The notes beneath the pieces were generated by a model that was not told the DNA's origin, did not search any database, and saw only the letters and a list, made by a program, of their open reading frames with translations. Of a stretch of 30,821 bases of DNA, positions 16,067-23,257 are shown piece after piece. Positions within the stretch are counted from its first letter, which is position 1, and each line of letters begins with the position of its first letter. A program made the position numbers and the translations under genes. This stretch comes from an uncultured Lachnospiraceae bacterium (GTDB lineage: Bacteria > Bacillota > Clostridia > Lachnospirales > Lachnospiraceae), in assembly GCA_910584205.1 (NCBI GenBank), contig CAJUAA010000046.1, forward strand, positions 1 to 30,821, written 5' to 3'.

Positions 16067-16175
16067 GACAGCGCAGACGGAGCCCGGATGCATCCGGACA
16101 GCCGGGCCGGACGCACCGGGACAGTCCGCGGCAGAATGAACGCATCGGAACAGTCTGCGGCAGAATGGGCGCATC
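16067..16175. repeat. Degenerate tandem repeat, about four units
   Basis: Two adjacent 29-nt units (16118-16146 and 16147-16175) match at 25 of 29 positions; each begins with GG[GA]ACAGTC, contains GCGGCAGAATG and ends with CGCATC. Two shorter and more diverged units precede them from 16067, each beginning GGACAG or GGGACAG and ending in GCATCC or CGCACC. The array fills the space between two converging genes and has no reading frame of its own. Confidence 0.8.
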
Positions 16176-16184
16176 TTCACGGTT

Positions 16185-16916
16185 TCACGAGGCGGAGATA
16201 TCTTTTTTCTTCAGATACCAGATGCCCAGAGCCGTGAACAGCACAAGGAACGCCGCCGCGCTCACTCCGAATCCCACGAGATTTCCCACCATATCCGTAT
16301 CCTTATTGGCATTCATGCCCATGAGCATGAGCGAATACGGCCAGTACAGCCCCAGGCCTCCGTTGCTTAAGAGAAACCCGACGATGCTTCCCAGAAGCGC
16401 CAGCGCGATGGGCACCGCAAAGCTTCGGATTATCATGGCCAGCAGAAGCTGCAGCGCCGCGATTCCCATGCCGCCCACGCTTCCCCGGAGAATCCATACG
16501 AGGATCTCCGCCGGCGGCTGGCCCGGAAGACCGACGTATCTGCCCGCCGCCGCGAATAATACCCACAGCCATAGTTGAAGAAACACGGTACATCCCAGCG
16601 CCAGGACCAGCTTTCCCAGAAAAATGTCCCGCACGGGCACCGGCATGGTCATCAGCTGGTTCCAGTTATGGTTCAGATGCTCCACCCGCCAGATGTAGGC
16701 GCAGTACAGAGCGATCAGCGGGCCGTAGAAAAAATTCGAGTAGAACAGGGAGCACTGGGTCCAGAGGGAGTACCACTCCGATTTCAGCATTCCCAGATTG
16801 TTCAGGTAGTTTCCGGCTCCCATGACCGTGGGGATCAGGGGAATGACCAGAAAGACCAGCCACAGATGAGAGTGTCTCAGTTTTCTGAATTCCATCGTTA
16901 CGCATATCGGCAGCAT
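16185..16916 (-). CDS. Lantibiotic-immunity-type ABC transporter permease (MutG/EpiG-like)
   Basis: This 243-residue membrane protein has about six hydrophobic helices. Features of the MutG/EpiG permease group are visible: an N-terminal cytoplasmic MEFRKLRHSHLW, then FYGPLIALYCAYIWRVEHLNHNW, then MTMPVPVRDIFLGKL. Such transporters expel lantibiotics or related antimicrobial peptides from the membrane. ATG 16916 follows AAAGGAG; the longer frame upstream lies inside the neighbouring gene and has no supporting site. It starts 2 nt after the stop of the MutE-like permease, so it is the third gene of an ATPase-permease-permease operon. The substrate is not known, and no precursor peptide gene lies nearby. 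Confidence 0.88.
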   Translation of the reverse strand: MLPICVTMEFRKLRHSHLWLVFLVIPLIPTVMGAGNYLNNLGMLKSEWYSLWTQCSLFYSNFFYGPLIALYCAYIWRVEHLNHNWNQLMTMPVPVRDIFLGKLVLALGCTVFLQLWLWVLFAAAGRYVGLPGQPPAEILVWILRGSVGGMGIAALQLLLAMIIRSFAVPIALALLGSIVGFLLSNGGLGLYWPYSLMLMGMNANKDTDMVGNLVGFGVSAAAFLVLFTALGIWYLKKKDISAS

Positions 16917-16918
16917 CT

Positions 16919-17677
16919 TCAGATCTCCTTTCTTAAAAGCATCCATTTTCCCGCTGCATAGCCCGCCGCCAGCACCGCCAGCAGAAGGCACAGCACCGGA
17001 TACGGAAACGGCACGTCGTAAAACGTACTGATTCGCGTCACCTCGTCCCAGTCCTGCCCTATAAAGCACAGCTCCGAGTACCACGCCCACAGAAATAAAA
17101 GCTTCACCGGATTTCCGCTGGGGAAAAACCAGGAGAACAGCCCCACAAAGGAGCCGAACAGGCCTGCTGCCAGCGGCAGGATCTGATTTTCAAAGCGGAA
17201 GGACAGAACCACCTGCAAAAGCAGGATCGCCATGCTGACCGGATAGACCTCCAGCGCAAAATACAGGTACCAGACCGGCTCCGCCGTTCCCGGAAATCCA
17301 TACAGCCGTCCGGTCAGGAAGATCTGCAGCGCCTGCGCCAGCACAAACACCGCCAGGTAAAACGCTCCCGTCAACAGCTTCATGTCAAAGAGCCGTCCCT
17401 TTTCCTCCAGGGTGCACAGAAGCTTCAGCGTATCCCCTTTGACCTCCGCGTCGCAAAGGCGGCTGCCCAGCATGGCGATCATGGTGGGCAGGAGGATCGT
17501 ATCGATGAGCGGAAGATTCATAAAAAGCATCTGGTAACCGTCCTGCAGCTGCTCTGTATCCTGCCTGGACAGGATCCATGCAACCCACAGCACGATCAGG
17601 CCCAGAAACGCCAGCAGGATCAGGCCGATCCTCCGGTATCTTACTTTCATCCACTCGGTTTTCCATTCTCTCCACAT
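16919..17677 (-). CDS. Lantibiotic-immunity-type ABC transporter permease (MutE/EpiE-like)
   Basis: This 252-residue integral membrane protein has an N-terminal cytoplasmic segment (MWREWKTEWMKVRYRR) and about six helices. The sequence LIDTILLPTMIAMLGSRLCD followed by EVKGDTLKLLCTLEEKGRLFDMKLL is characteristic of MutE/EpiE-family permeases. Its start codon overlaps the stop of the ATPase gene (TGATG), showing translational coupling, and the MutG-like permease begins 2 nt after its end. The two permeases with one ATPase form the three-part exporter typical of self-protection or resistance against lantibiotics and other envelope-active peptides. Confidence 0.9.
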   Translation of the reverse strand: MWREWKTEWMKVRYRRIGLILLAFLGLIVLWVAWILSRQDTEQLQDGYQMLFMNLPLIDTILLPTMIAMLGSRLCDAEVKGDTLKLLCTLEEKGRLFDMKLLTGAFYLAVFVLAQALQIFLTGRLYGFPGTAEPVWYLYFALEVYPVSMAILLLQVVLSFRFENQILPLAAGLFGSFVGLFSWFFPSGNPVKLLFLWAWYSELCFIGQDWDEVTRISTFYDVPFPYPVLCLLLAVLAAGYAAGKWMLLRKEI

Positions 17678-18591
17678 CAGAGGCTCACCTGCTTTCCGGT
17701 CAGCGCAAGGAAGATATCTTCCAGGCTCTTCTGCTGCTCCGTCACCGCCGTAATCCGTGCGCCGCGGCCGGCCAGCAGCGCAACCAGCGCGGCGATCTGC
17801 TCTTCCTCCCGCTCTTTCAGAACCAGCACCCCGTCTTCCAGCCGGTACGCCTCTCCCTGTTCCTCCAGAATCCGCACCGCCGCCGGCTGGTTCAGCACCC
17901 GGATCCGGACGCTGCCCTTTGCCCGGTCATGGAGTTTCTGCAGGCTTCCCTGATAGATGAGCTTTCCCCGGTCGATGATGCCCACGTCGGACGCCATCTG
18001 GTCAATCTCGCTGAGCAGGTGGCTGGATACCATGACCGTCATCCCATAGTGTTTTGGCAGATCCGAGATCAGCTCCCGCATCTCCTGGATGCCCGCAGGG
18101 TCCAGTCCGTTGGTCGGTTCGTCCAGCAGCAGAAGCTTCGGCCTTCCCAGCAGCGCCGCCGCAAGCCCCAGCCGCTGCTTCATGCCCAGCGAATACTCCC
18201 GCACCTTTTTCTTCTGCTGCTCCTCCAGCCGAACGATGCGGAGCACCTCGTCGATTTCCTCCCGGGGGACGTTTTTCAGCGTCTGTACGATCTGCAGGTT
18301 CTCCCGTCCATTTAGATGCCCGTAATAGGAGGGGGCTTCAATCAGGGAGCCTGTACGCTTCAGGAGCTCGATCCGGTTCCTGCCGCCGGCCTCCTTCCCA
18401 AAGATCCGGATCTCCCCCGCGGTGGGCTTCACCAGCCCCAGGAGCATCTTCATGGTCGTGGATTTTCCCGCCCCGTTGGGGCCCAGAAAGCCGTACACGC
18501 ATCCGGGCCGTATGTTCAGATTCAGATTTTTCACGGAATATTTGTCTCCGTACTGTTTGCTGAGCGCACTGGTCTCAATCATATACTTCAT
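17677..18591 (-). CDS. ABC transporter ATPase (lantibiotic-immunity type, MutF/EpiF-like)
   Basis: This is the 304-residue ATP-binding subunit that drives the two permeases encoded after it. All motifs are intact: Walker A GPNGAGKST (37-45), signature YSLGMKQR (133-140), Walker B LLLLDEP (153-159) with catalytic Glu158, and switch His191 in VSSHLLSE. The signature LGMKQR and an extended C-terminal domain (about 215-304) are typical of the BcrA/MutF group. It is the first gene of the operon, divergent from a two-component system that probably controls it. The ATG follows GGAAAGGGA. Confidence 0.92.
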   Translation of the reverse strand: MKYMIETSALSKQYGDKYSVKNLNLNIRPGCVYGFLGPNGAGKSTTMKMLLGLVKPTAGEIRIFGKEAGGRNRIELLKRTGSLIEAPSYYGHLNGRENLQIVQTLKNVPREEIDEVLRIVRLEEQQKKKVREYSLGMKQRLGLAAALLGRPKLLLLDEPTNGLDPAGIQEMRELISDLPKHYGMTVMVSSHLLSEIDQMASDVGIIDRGKLIYQGSLQKLHDRAKGSVRIRVLNQPAAVRILEEQGEAYRLEDGVLVLKEREEEQIAALVALLAGRGARITAVTEQQKSLEDIFLALTGKQVSL

Positions 18592-18627
18592 GTGAAATCC
18601 CTTTCCTTTCTTTCTTGTACATCCAGA

Positions 18628-18724
18628 GTATACCGCCTCCTGCTTACCTCCCCATGAAGGGCTCCTTACATTTACCTTAATTTTTGCATAACCGGATGAA
18701 ATATGAGGAAAAACATTTTATAAT
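18628..18724. promoter_or_regulatory. Divergent promoter region with phased CTTAC repeats
   Basis: TATACT on the minus strand (18628-18633) is a likely -10 for the ABC operon, and TATAAT on the plus strand (18719-18724) a likely -10 for the regulator operon; both lack good -35 boxes. Between them CTTAC/CTTAA elements recur at 18643, 18665 and 18676, that is 22 and 11 nt apart, or two and one helix turns. Such phased direct repeats are the usual form of an OmpR-type operator, so this is a good candidate binding site for the regulator encoded at 18763. Confidence 0.5.
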
Positions 18725-18762
18725 AAGGAAGAAACAGGACACAAAAAGAAGAGGTGAACGGG

Positions 18763-19476
18763 ATGGAACATCTATATGAAGCAAGGATTCTGCTGGTGGA
18801 CGACAATCCGGATATTCTGGACATGCTGAAAAGCATCCTGAGCCGCCGGGGCTTTCGGAACATACGGGCCGCCGGGGACTGCCGGGAAGCGCGCGCGGCC
18901 TTCGGCGCCTTTGAGCCGGAGCTTATGGTTCTGGATATCATGCTGCCGGACGGGGACGGCTTCTCGCTTATGCGGGATTTCCGGCTCTCTTCCGATGCGC
19001 CGGTCCTCTTTCTCTCCGCGAAGGACGAGGACAACGACCGGCTTCTGGGACTGGGGCTGGGCGCGGACGACTACATCACCAAGCCTTTCCTGCCCGACGA
19101 GCTGGTCCTGCGGCTGACCGCCATCCTGAAGCGCACGTATTTTTCCTCCTTTCGGAAGGAAAAGGAAGGCGCCGTCCTCCGGCTGGGAGACCGCACGGTC
19201 CGGCTGGAAAGCGGCATGGTCAGCACGCCGGACGGCGAGGTGGCGCTGACGGCAAAGGAGCTGGCGCTCCTGAAAAAGCTCGGCGAGAACCGGGGGAATA
19301 TCGTCACCTTCGACGCGCTGTCCGACGCGGTCTGGGGGGAAAATTACTACGGCTATGAAAATACGCTGATGGTCCACATCCGAAGGCTTCGGGAGAAGAT
19401 CGAGAAAAACCCCTCCGCCCCGGTCTGGCTTGTGACCGTTCGGGGGCTGGGCTACCGGCTTGCAAAGGAGAGTTGA
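18763..19476 (+). CDS. OmpR-family response regulator paired with the ABC transporter
   Basis: The 238-residue regulator has a receiver domain with Asp13/Asp14 and phosphoacceptor Asp58 in VLDIMLPDGDG, a Lys in DDYITKPFLPDE, and a winged-helix output domain ending with the recognition helix ENTLMVHIRRLREKIE and VTVRGLGYRL. ATG 18763 is preferred over GTG 18754 because GAGGTGA at 18751-18757 then works as its ribosome binding site. It is divergent from the lantibiotic-immunity-type transporter and 6 nt ahead of a histidine kinase gene. This layout is common for regulators that induce peptide-resistance transporters. Confidence 0.92.
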   Translation: MEHLYEARILLVDDNPDILDMLKSILSRRGFRNIRAAGDCREARAAFGAFEPELMVLDIMLPDGDGFSLMRDFRLSSDAPVLFLSAKDEDNDRLLGLGLGADDYITKPFLPDELVLRLTAILKRTYFSSFRKEKEGAVLRLGDRTVRLESGMVSTPDGEVALTAKELALLKKLGENRGNIVTFDALSDAVWGENYYGYENTLMVHIRRLREKIEKNPSAPVWLVTVRGLGYRLAKES

Positions 19477-19482
19477 AAGATC

Positions 19483-20850
19483 GTGAAAAGTTTATCAAAG
19501 ATCATCGGGCGGTATCTGTTCTGCGCGGTGCTCATGCTGCTCATCACCCTGTTCCTGAATTTTTTTCTCTATGTGGTGTGCGGCTTCCAGACCATAAGAA
19601 CGACTAATCATTCCGTCTCCGGCATCCGCAGGCTGTCGGCGGAGCTGGAGGAGCATGACGGCGAAATCCGCATGTCGGACGCCGGATATGAGGTTCTGGC
19701 CGACGCCTGGGAATGGGCCATGCTGCTGGATGACCGGGGAAACGTCATATGGAACTGGCGGCTTCCCGGACATCTGAACCATCCCTATACGGTCAGCGAC
19801 ACCGCTTCCTTCAGCAAATGGTATCTGGACGACTATCCGGTCTCCGAATGGGTCACCGATTACGGGCTTCTGGTCACCGCACAGCCCCGGGGCAGCATAT
19901 GGAAATACAACGTCAAGGAGCGGGCGGAAGTCATCCGTTATCTCTTTTTCATGATCCCCATTACCCTGGGCTCCAATCTGTTTCTGCTGTTTGTGATGGT
20001 GTTTTTCCTGGGCTTCCGCTTCTACCGCTCGCTCCGGAGGCTGGAGGTGGGCATCGAACGGCTTTCCGAGGAAAAGACCGTCTGTCTGCCGGAAAAAGGC
20101 ATGACCGAGCTTCTGGCCAGGCAGCTGAACCGGACCTCCGATCTTCTGTCCCGCCAGCGGGAACGGCTGGCCAGAAGAGACGACGCCAGAGCCGCCTGGA
20201 TCAGCGCCGTCTCCCACGACATCCGCACGCCGCTTTCCCTCATCATGGGCTATGCGGCGGATCTGAACGCGGACCCGGACCTCACGGAAGGCCAGCGGCG
20301 TCTGGCCGGAATCATGGAGGCCCAGAGCCTGAAGATCAAACGGCTCATTGAGGACCTGAATCTGACTTCCCGTCTGGAATACGACATGCAGCCCCTGCGC
20401 TCCGCGCCCCTTAAGCCCGCCCGGCTTCTCCGGGCCGTGGTCAGCGAGTTTTACAATCAGGGCCTCTCCGAAGCCCACCGGATCGACCTGTACATCGACC
20501 CGGATGTGGAACAGGTCACGCAGAACGGAGATCTGCCGCTTCTGACCCGGGCCTTTTCCAATCTGATTCAGAACAGCATCCGGCACAACCCCCAGGGCTG
20601 CACCGTCACCGTCACCGCCTATCCGGAACAGGACGGGATCTGTTTTCAGGTATCCGACGACGGCTGCGGAATCCCGGAGGCCGTCATACAGTCGCTGGCC
20701 GGCACGCTGCCGGAATCAGAAAAAGCCCCGCATGTCATGGGGCTTCGGATCGCCTGGCAGATCTTCCGGGCTCACGGATGGGATATGATCTTCTCCGACT
20801 GCCGGACCATCCATATCCTGGCATATGGCCGGTCCGGCGGTGCGGCATGA
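19483..20850 (+). CDS. Sensor histidine kinase paired with the peptide-transporter regulator
   Basis: The 455-residue kinase has two membrane helices (about 11-33 and 153-178) around a sensor domain of about 120 residues. A HAMP-like linker, the HisKA domain with phosphoacceptor His245 in AVSHDIRTPLS, and an HATPase domain follow; the last has N box NLIQNSIRHN (360-369) and DDGCGIP (392-398). The last G box is weak (HVMGLRIAWQI). It starts at a GTG with GGAG 12 nt upstream, a rather long spacing. It follows the regulator by 6 nt and is probably cotranscribed with it. The small extracellular domain is larger than in BceS-type kinases, so direct ligand sensing is possible. Confidence 0.9.
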   Translation: MKSLSKIIGRYLFCAVLMLLITLFLNFFLYVVCGFQTIRTTNHSVSGIRRLSAELEEHDGEIRMSDAGYEVLADAWEWAMLLDDRGNVIWNWRLPGHLNHPYTVSDTASFSKWYLDDYPVSEWVTDYGLLVTAQPRGSIWKYNVKERAEVIRYLFFMIPITLGSNLFLLFVMVFFLGFRFYRSLRRLEVGIERLSEEKTVCLPEKGMTELLARQLNRTSDLLSRQRERLARRDDARAAWISAVSHDIRTPLSLIMGYAADLNADPDLTEGQRRLAGIMEAQSLKIKRLIEDLNLTSRLEYDMQPLRSAPLKPARLLRAVVSEFYNQGLSEAHRIDLYIDPDVEQVTQNGDLPLLTRAFSNLIQNSIRHNPQGCTVTVTAYPEQDGICFQVSDDGCGIPEAVIQSLAGTLPESEKAPHVMGLRIAWQIFRAHGWDMIFSDCRTIHILAYGRSGGAA

Positions 20851-20874
20851 TCGGAACCTGCGGGCGCTTCGCCT

Positions 20875-21495
20875 TTACAGAAGCGTATCCCAGAAAAAGG
20901 GCGACCACCAGGGCTGTATGAAAAACTGCTGGAACAGAATCAGGACCAGATAGGACCACTGATCGTATTTTTCCTCATAGTCATTGGAAATGCCCACCGG
21001 CAGGCGCCAGCGCCATTTCTTCGCCGGCAGCCGGATCAGCGCGTATCCGATCCCCGCTCCCAGCAGGTTGGTGAGCAGATCGTCAATATCCGTGGTCCGG
21101 AACGTGAACACCTGCGCCGCTTCTATGAATACGGTAAGAAGGAAACAGAATCCCAGCACCTGCTTCCAGCCCTGGTACTCATCCCACAGAAGGGGCAGCA
21201 GAAAACCCACCGGCAGGAACATCAGCACATTGAGCGCATACTGGGACGGGCTGCTCAGAAGATCCACCATGGGAATCGCATTGCAGGAAAAATCAAACTC
21301 GCAGTATCTGGCGTCCGGAAGCCCGGTGACGGAATAGATCCCCACCAGCACGCAGGCATAGAGCAGCAGGAGCACCGTATGGAAACTGATCAGTTTCCTT
21401 CCGGACAGTTTCAGGATCAGCAGGATCGCAGGGGTCAGGAGGATCATGCTGGACAGGCAGTCCATGCCGATCCCCAGGAATCGAAGCAGGTACAT
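20875..21495 (-). CDS. VanZ-like membrane protein
   Basis: This 206-residue membrane protein has the VanZ-family pattern: five hydrophobic helices, ALNVLMFLPVGFLLPLLW, a conserved Glu in FLLTVFIEAAQVF, and the signature TTDIDDLLTNLLGAGIGYAL. VanZ of enterococci gives low-level teicoplanin resistance, and the family is found widely in Firmicutes, mostly with unknown roles at the envelope. The start at 21495 is chosen because AAAGGAG lies 8 nt upstream; an extended frame to 21654 has no such site and runs into the repeat region. It converges on the kinase gene with only 24 nt between them and no visible terminator. Confidence 0.85.
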   Translation of the reverse strand: MYLLRFLGIGMDCLSSMILLTPAILLILKLSGRKLISFHTVLLLLYACVLVGIYSVTGLPDARYCEFDFSCNAIPMVDLLSSPSQYALNVLMFLPVGFLLPLLWDEYQGWKQVLGFCFLLTVFIEAAQVFTFRTTDIDDLLTNLLGAGIGYALIRLPAKKWRWRLPVGISNDYEEKYDQWSYLVLILFQQFFIQPWWSPFFWDTLL

Positions 21496-21610
21496 TTCAT
21501 TCTCCTTTGCATATAAACTCATAAACATTTCTATGGCAACGATTGTAGCAGGAGAAACTGAAGATTTTCTGTATAATTTATTGAAAATTTTCTGAAGATG
21601 CACCCCCGGA

Positions 21611-21775
21611 GTCTGCTCAGACAACACGCCCGCCGGGCGAAGCGCAGACGCCATTCAGGCAGCGCCGTCTGCGCTTTGCGGACCTGCTCAGGCATGGCGC
21701 AGGCGTCATTCGATCTGCGCCGCCTGCTCTACGCGGGCCTGCTCAGGCGCAGCGCAGACGGTACGCACGCAGACC
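21611..21775. repeat. GC-rich imperfect repeats with a large hairpin
   Basis: The core CTGCTCAG occurs three times (around 21613, 21683 and 21739). The copies at 21680-21721 and 21735-21775 align over about 41 nt (GG[AG]CCTGCTCAGGC, then a GCGCAG core). A 14-bp stem pairs GCGAAGCGCAGACG (21637-21650) with CGTCTGCGCTTTGC (21666-21679), with one G-T pair. No T-run follows on either strand, so it is not an ordinary terminator. The array overlaps the last codons of the YidC-like gene and shares CAGCGCAGACGG with the repeat at 16067. Confidence 0.7.
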
Positions 21776-22294
21776 ATTTTGGACCGCCTGCTCCGCCGCC
21801 GTGAATATGCCCGACGTCAGATAGTAGATTCCCACCGCCGACGGAAGCGGCAGGCAGATCAGAAAGGTCAGGAGGGCCGAGGACACCAGCATCCCTTTCG
21901 GCGCCTTCGGAAGTTCCAGCGCCCGGAAAAAGGACAGATACGGGTAGGTCTGGGGCAGGAGCTGCACCACCGCGGACATGGCGGGCAGAAGCCCGTACGG
22001 GTCTCTGGACAGCAGAGAGGCGATCCACGGACAGAGACAGCTTCCCACAGGCCCCGCCGCCCCTGCCAGCACCGTCCGGTAAAGGCCGGTCAGCACCGGG
22101 AGCGTCGCAAGGAGCAGAAGACAGCTTCCGGCTCCCGCCTGTCTTTCGTCGGTCCTTCCTCTATGCGCCCCATACAGTGGAAGCAGGCAGAGCTTCACCA
22201 GCACGGTCAGGCAGACAATGGCCAGCCCGTAGTCGCCCGTATACCGATAAAACCAGTTCAACATCGTCCCAAACAGCAGGATCACCGAATTCAT
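21743..22294 (-). CDS. Short YidC/Oxa1-family membrane insertase paralogue
   Basis: The 183-residue protein aligns with the conserved membrane core of YidC: GLAIVCLTVLVKLCLLPLY (first core helix), LLLATLPVLTGLYRTVL (second), the DPYGLLPAMSAVVQLL region, and PSAVGIYYLTSGIFTAAEQ (last). Two features are unusual. The positive charge in the first core helix is Lys34, where most family members have Arg. The cytoplasmic hairpin between the first two core helices is cut from about 45-50 residues to about 20. It also lacks a lipoprotein signal and a basic C-terminal tail. It is cotranscribed with a membrane-anchored MerR regulator through a 4-nt overlap (ATGA). The protein may be a specialised insertase or have lost general insertase activity. 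Its last codons lie in repetitive DNA. Confidence 0.78.
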   Translation of the reverse strand: MNSVILLFGTMLNWFYRYTGDYGLAIVCLTVLVKLCLLPLYGAHRGRTDERQAGAGSCLLLLATLPVLTGLYRTVLAGAAGPVGSCLCPWIASLLSRDPYGLLPAMSAVVQLLPQTYPYLSFFRALELPKAPKGMLVSSALLTFLICLPLPSAVGIYYLTSGIFTAAEQAVQNGLRAYRLRCA

Positions 22295-22971
22295 ACCTCA
22301 TCCTCCTCTCTTTTTCTGTTTCTCCTCTTCCGGAACCAGAAGAAATCCATCCCGAATCCCGCCAGATAGAGCAGCCAGAATACGACGACAGCCGCCGGGC
22401 CCAGGACGCCCCCGCCGGACACAATGGACGATACGGCCACAGCCAGAAGGGAAAGAAGGATCAGGAACGCCAATGTCCTTGCCGTCCACCGGTTCCGGAA
22501 AAACCTGCCCATCCATGGATCTCCCCGGAAGGACGCAAGTCCGGAAAATTCCGCCAGATCCTCCAGAAGCTCTTCCACTTCCGCAAATTTCTCTCCCTGT
22601 TCTTCCTCTTCCTGCACGCAGGACAGCCACCGGTCCACATCCAGTTCCTCCAGCGCGCCTTCCTGTTCCAGCCTGCGGCACAGCCGCAGCGACCCCGCCA
22701 GCATCTCCATCTGCTCCGCCAGCTCTTCCTCCTGGCGCCGGATCAGGCCGGAAAGCTCTGCCTGCCCCTGATACAGCAGAAAGATACGCTCCACGGACAG
22801 CCCGGCCTTCCGAAGCAGAAGGATTTCCTTTAAGCGCCGGACATCCTCCGGCCCGTATTCCCGATACTGGCTCTCCTCTCTTCGTTTCGGACACAGCAGT
22901 CCTTTCTTTTCATAAAAACGGATGTTGCTTACTGTAAGCCCCGTCGCCTTCGCAGCTTCTCCGATCTTCAT
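22291..22971 (-). CDS. MerR-family regulator with C-terminal membrane helices
   Basis: The 226-residue protein has an N-terminal MerR winged helix (KIGEAAKATGLTVSNIRFYE through about residue 72) and a long acidic coiled-coil dimerisation helix (about 75-140). Its C-terminal domain is atypical, with two hydrophobic helices (about 165-186 and 189-211) and a basic tail. Ordinary MerR proteins are soluble, so this one is probably held at the membrane. ATG 22971 follows GAGGAG at 10 nt; a longer frame starts 47 codons upstream but crosses the promoter. It overlaps the YidC-like gene by 4 nt. A MerR-type promoter with a 19-nt spacer lies upstream, so the protein very likely controls its own operon. 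The effector is unknown. Confidence 0.85.
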   Translation of the reverse strand: MKIGEAAKATGLTVSNIRFYEKKGLLCPKRREESQYREYGPEDVRRLKEILLLRKAGLSVERIFLLYQGQAELSGLIRRQEEELAEQMEMLAGSLRLCRRLEQEGALEELDVDRWLSCVQEEEEQGEKFAEVEELLEDLAEFSGLASFRGDPWMGRFFRNRWTARTLAFLILLSLLAVAVSSIVSGGGVLGPAAVVVFWLLYLAGFGMDFFWFRKRRNRKREEDEV

Positions 22972-23041
22972 ATAGTCTCTACTCCTCTCTTCGGCAGGCG
23001 GATCCGGCCCGCCGTTTTCTATGATTCCCCGGTTCTCCTCT

Positions 23042-23072
23042 ATCATGAACCCTGAACCAGGGTGAGAGTCAA
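23042..23072 (-). promoter_or_regulatory. MerR-type promoter with 19-nt spacer and operator dyad
   Basis: On the minus strand TTGACT (-35, 23067-23072) and CATGAT (-10, 23042-23047) are 19 nt apart instead of 17. The spacer holds a perfect 6-bp dyad, ACCCTG-3-CAGGGT (23049-23063). An over-long spacer carrying a dyad is the hallmark of promoters activated by MerR proteins through DNA untwisting. Confidence 0.8.
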
Positions 23073-23166
23073 GAGAAATACGAAAAAAATTCAAAATTTT
23101 CCGGAAAAACACAGGGAAGGCAGGTATTTCTTCTATAAAAAACAGCCGGACCGGTCCATCTATTTC

Positions 23167-23218
23167 TTAAGATTGTCTTAATGCTATTGACAACGTTATA
23201 TTATATTTCATATAATAT
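23167..23218 (+). promoter_or_regulatory. PadR operon promoter with two dyads
   Basis: TTGACA (23187-23192) and TATAAT (23211-23216) are 18 nt apart and drive the PadR operon. A perfect dyad ATATTATAT-3-ATATAATAT (23198-23218) covers the -10, and a second perfect dyad TTAAGA-3-TCTTAA (23167-23181) lies just upstream of the -35. The first is the likely PadR repressor site; the second could be another copy or an unrelated operator. Confidence 0.75.
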
Positions 23219-23257
23219 TATAAAACAACAGAGTATTTTAGATAAGGAGAGGACTGC

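Noticed and set aside
16118..16175. Possible CRISPR repeat-spacer array
   Set aside because: The two 29-nt units directly abut each other with no spacer between them, and no cas gene is near. It is a simple tandem duplication.
21637..21679. Hairpin as intrinsic terminator of the YidC-like gene
   Set aside because: The stem is strong, but no T-run follows it on either strand.
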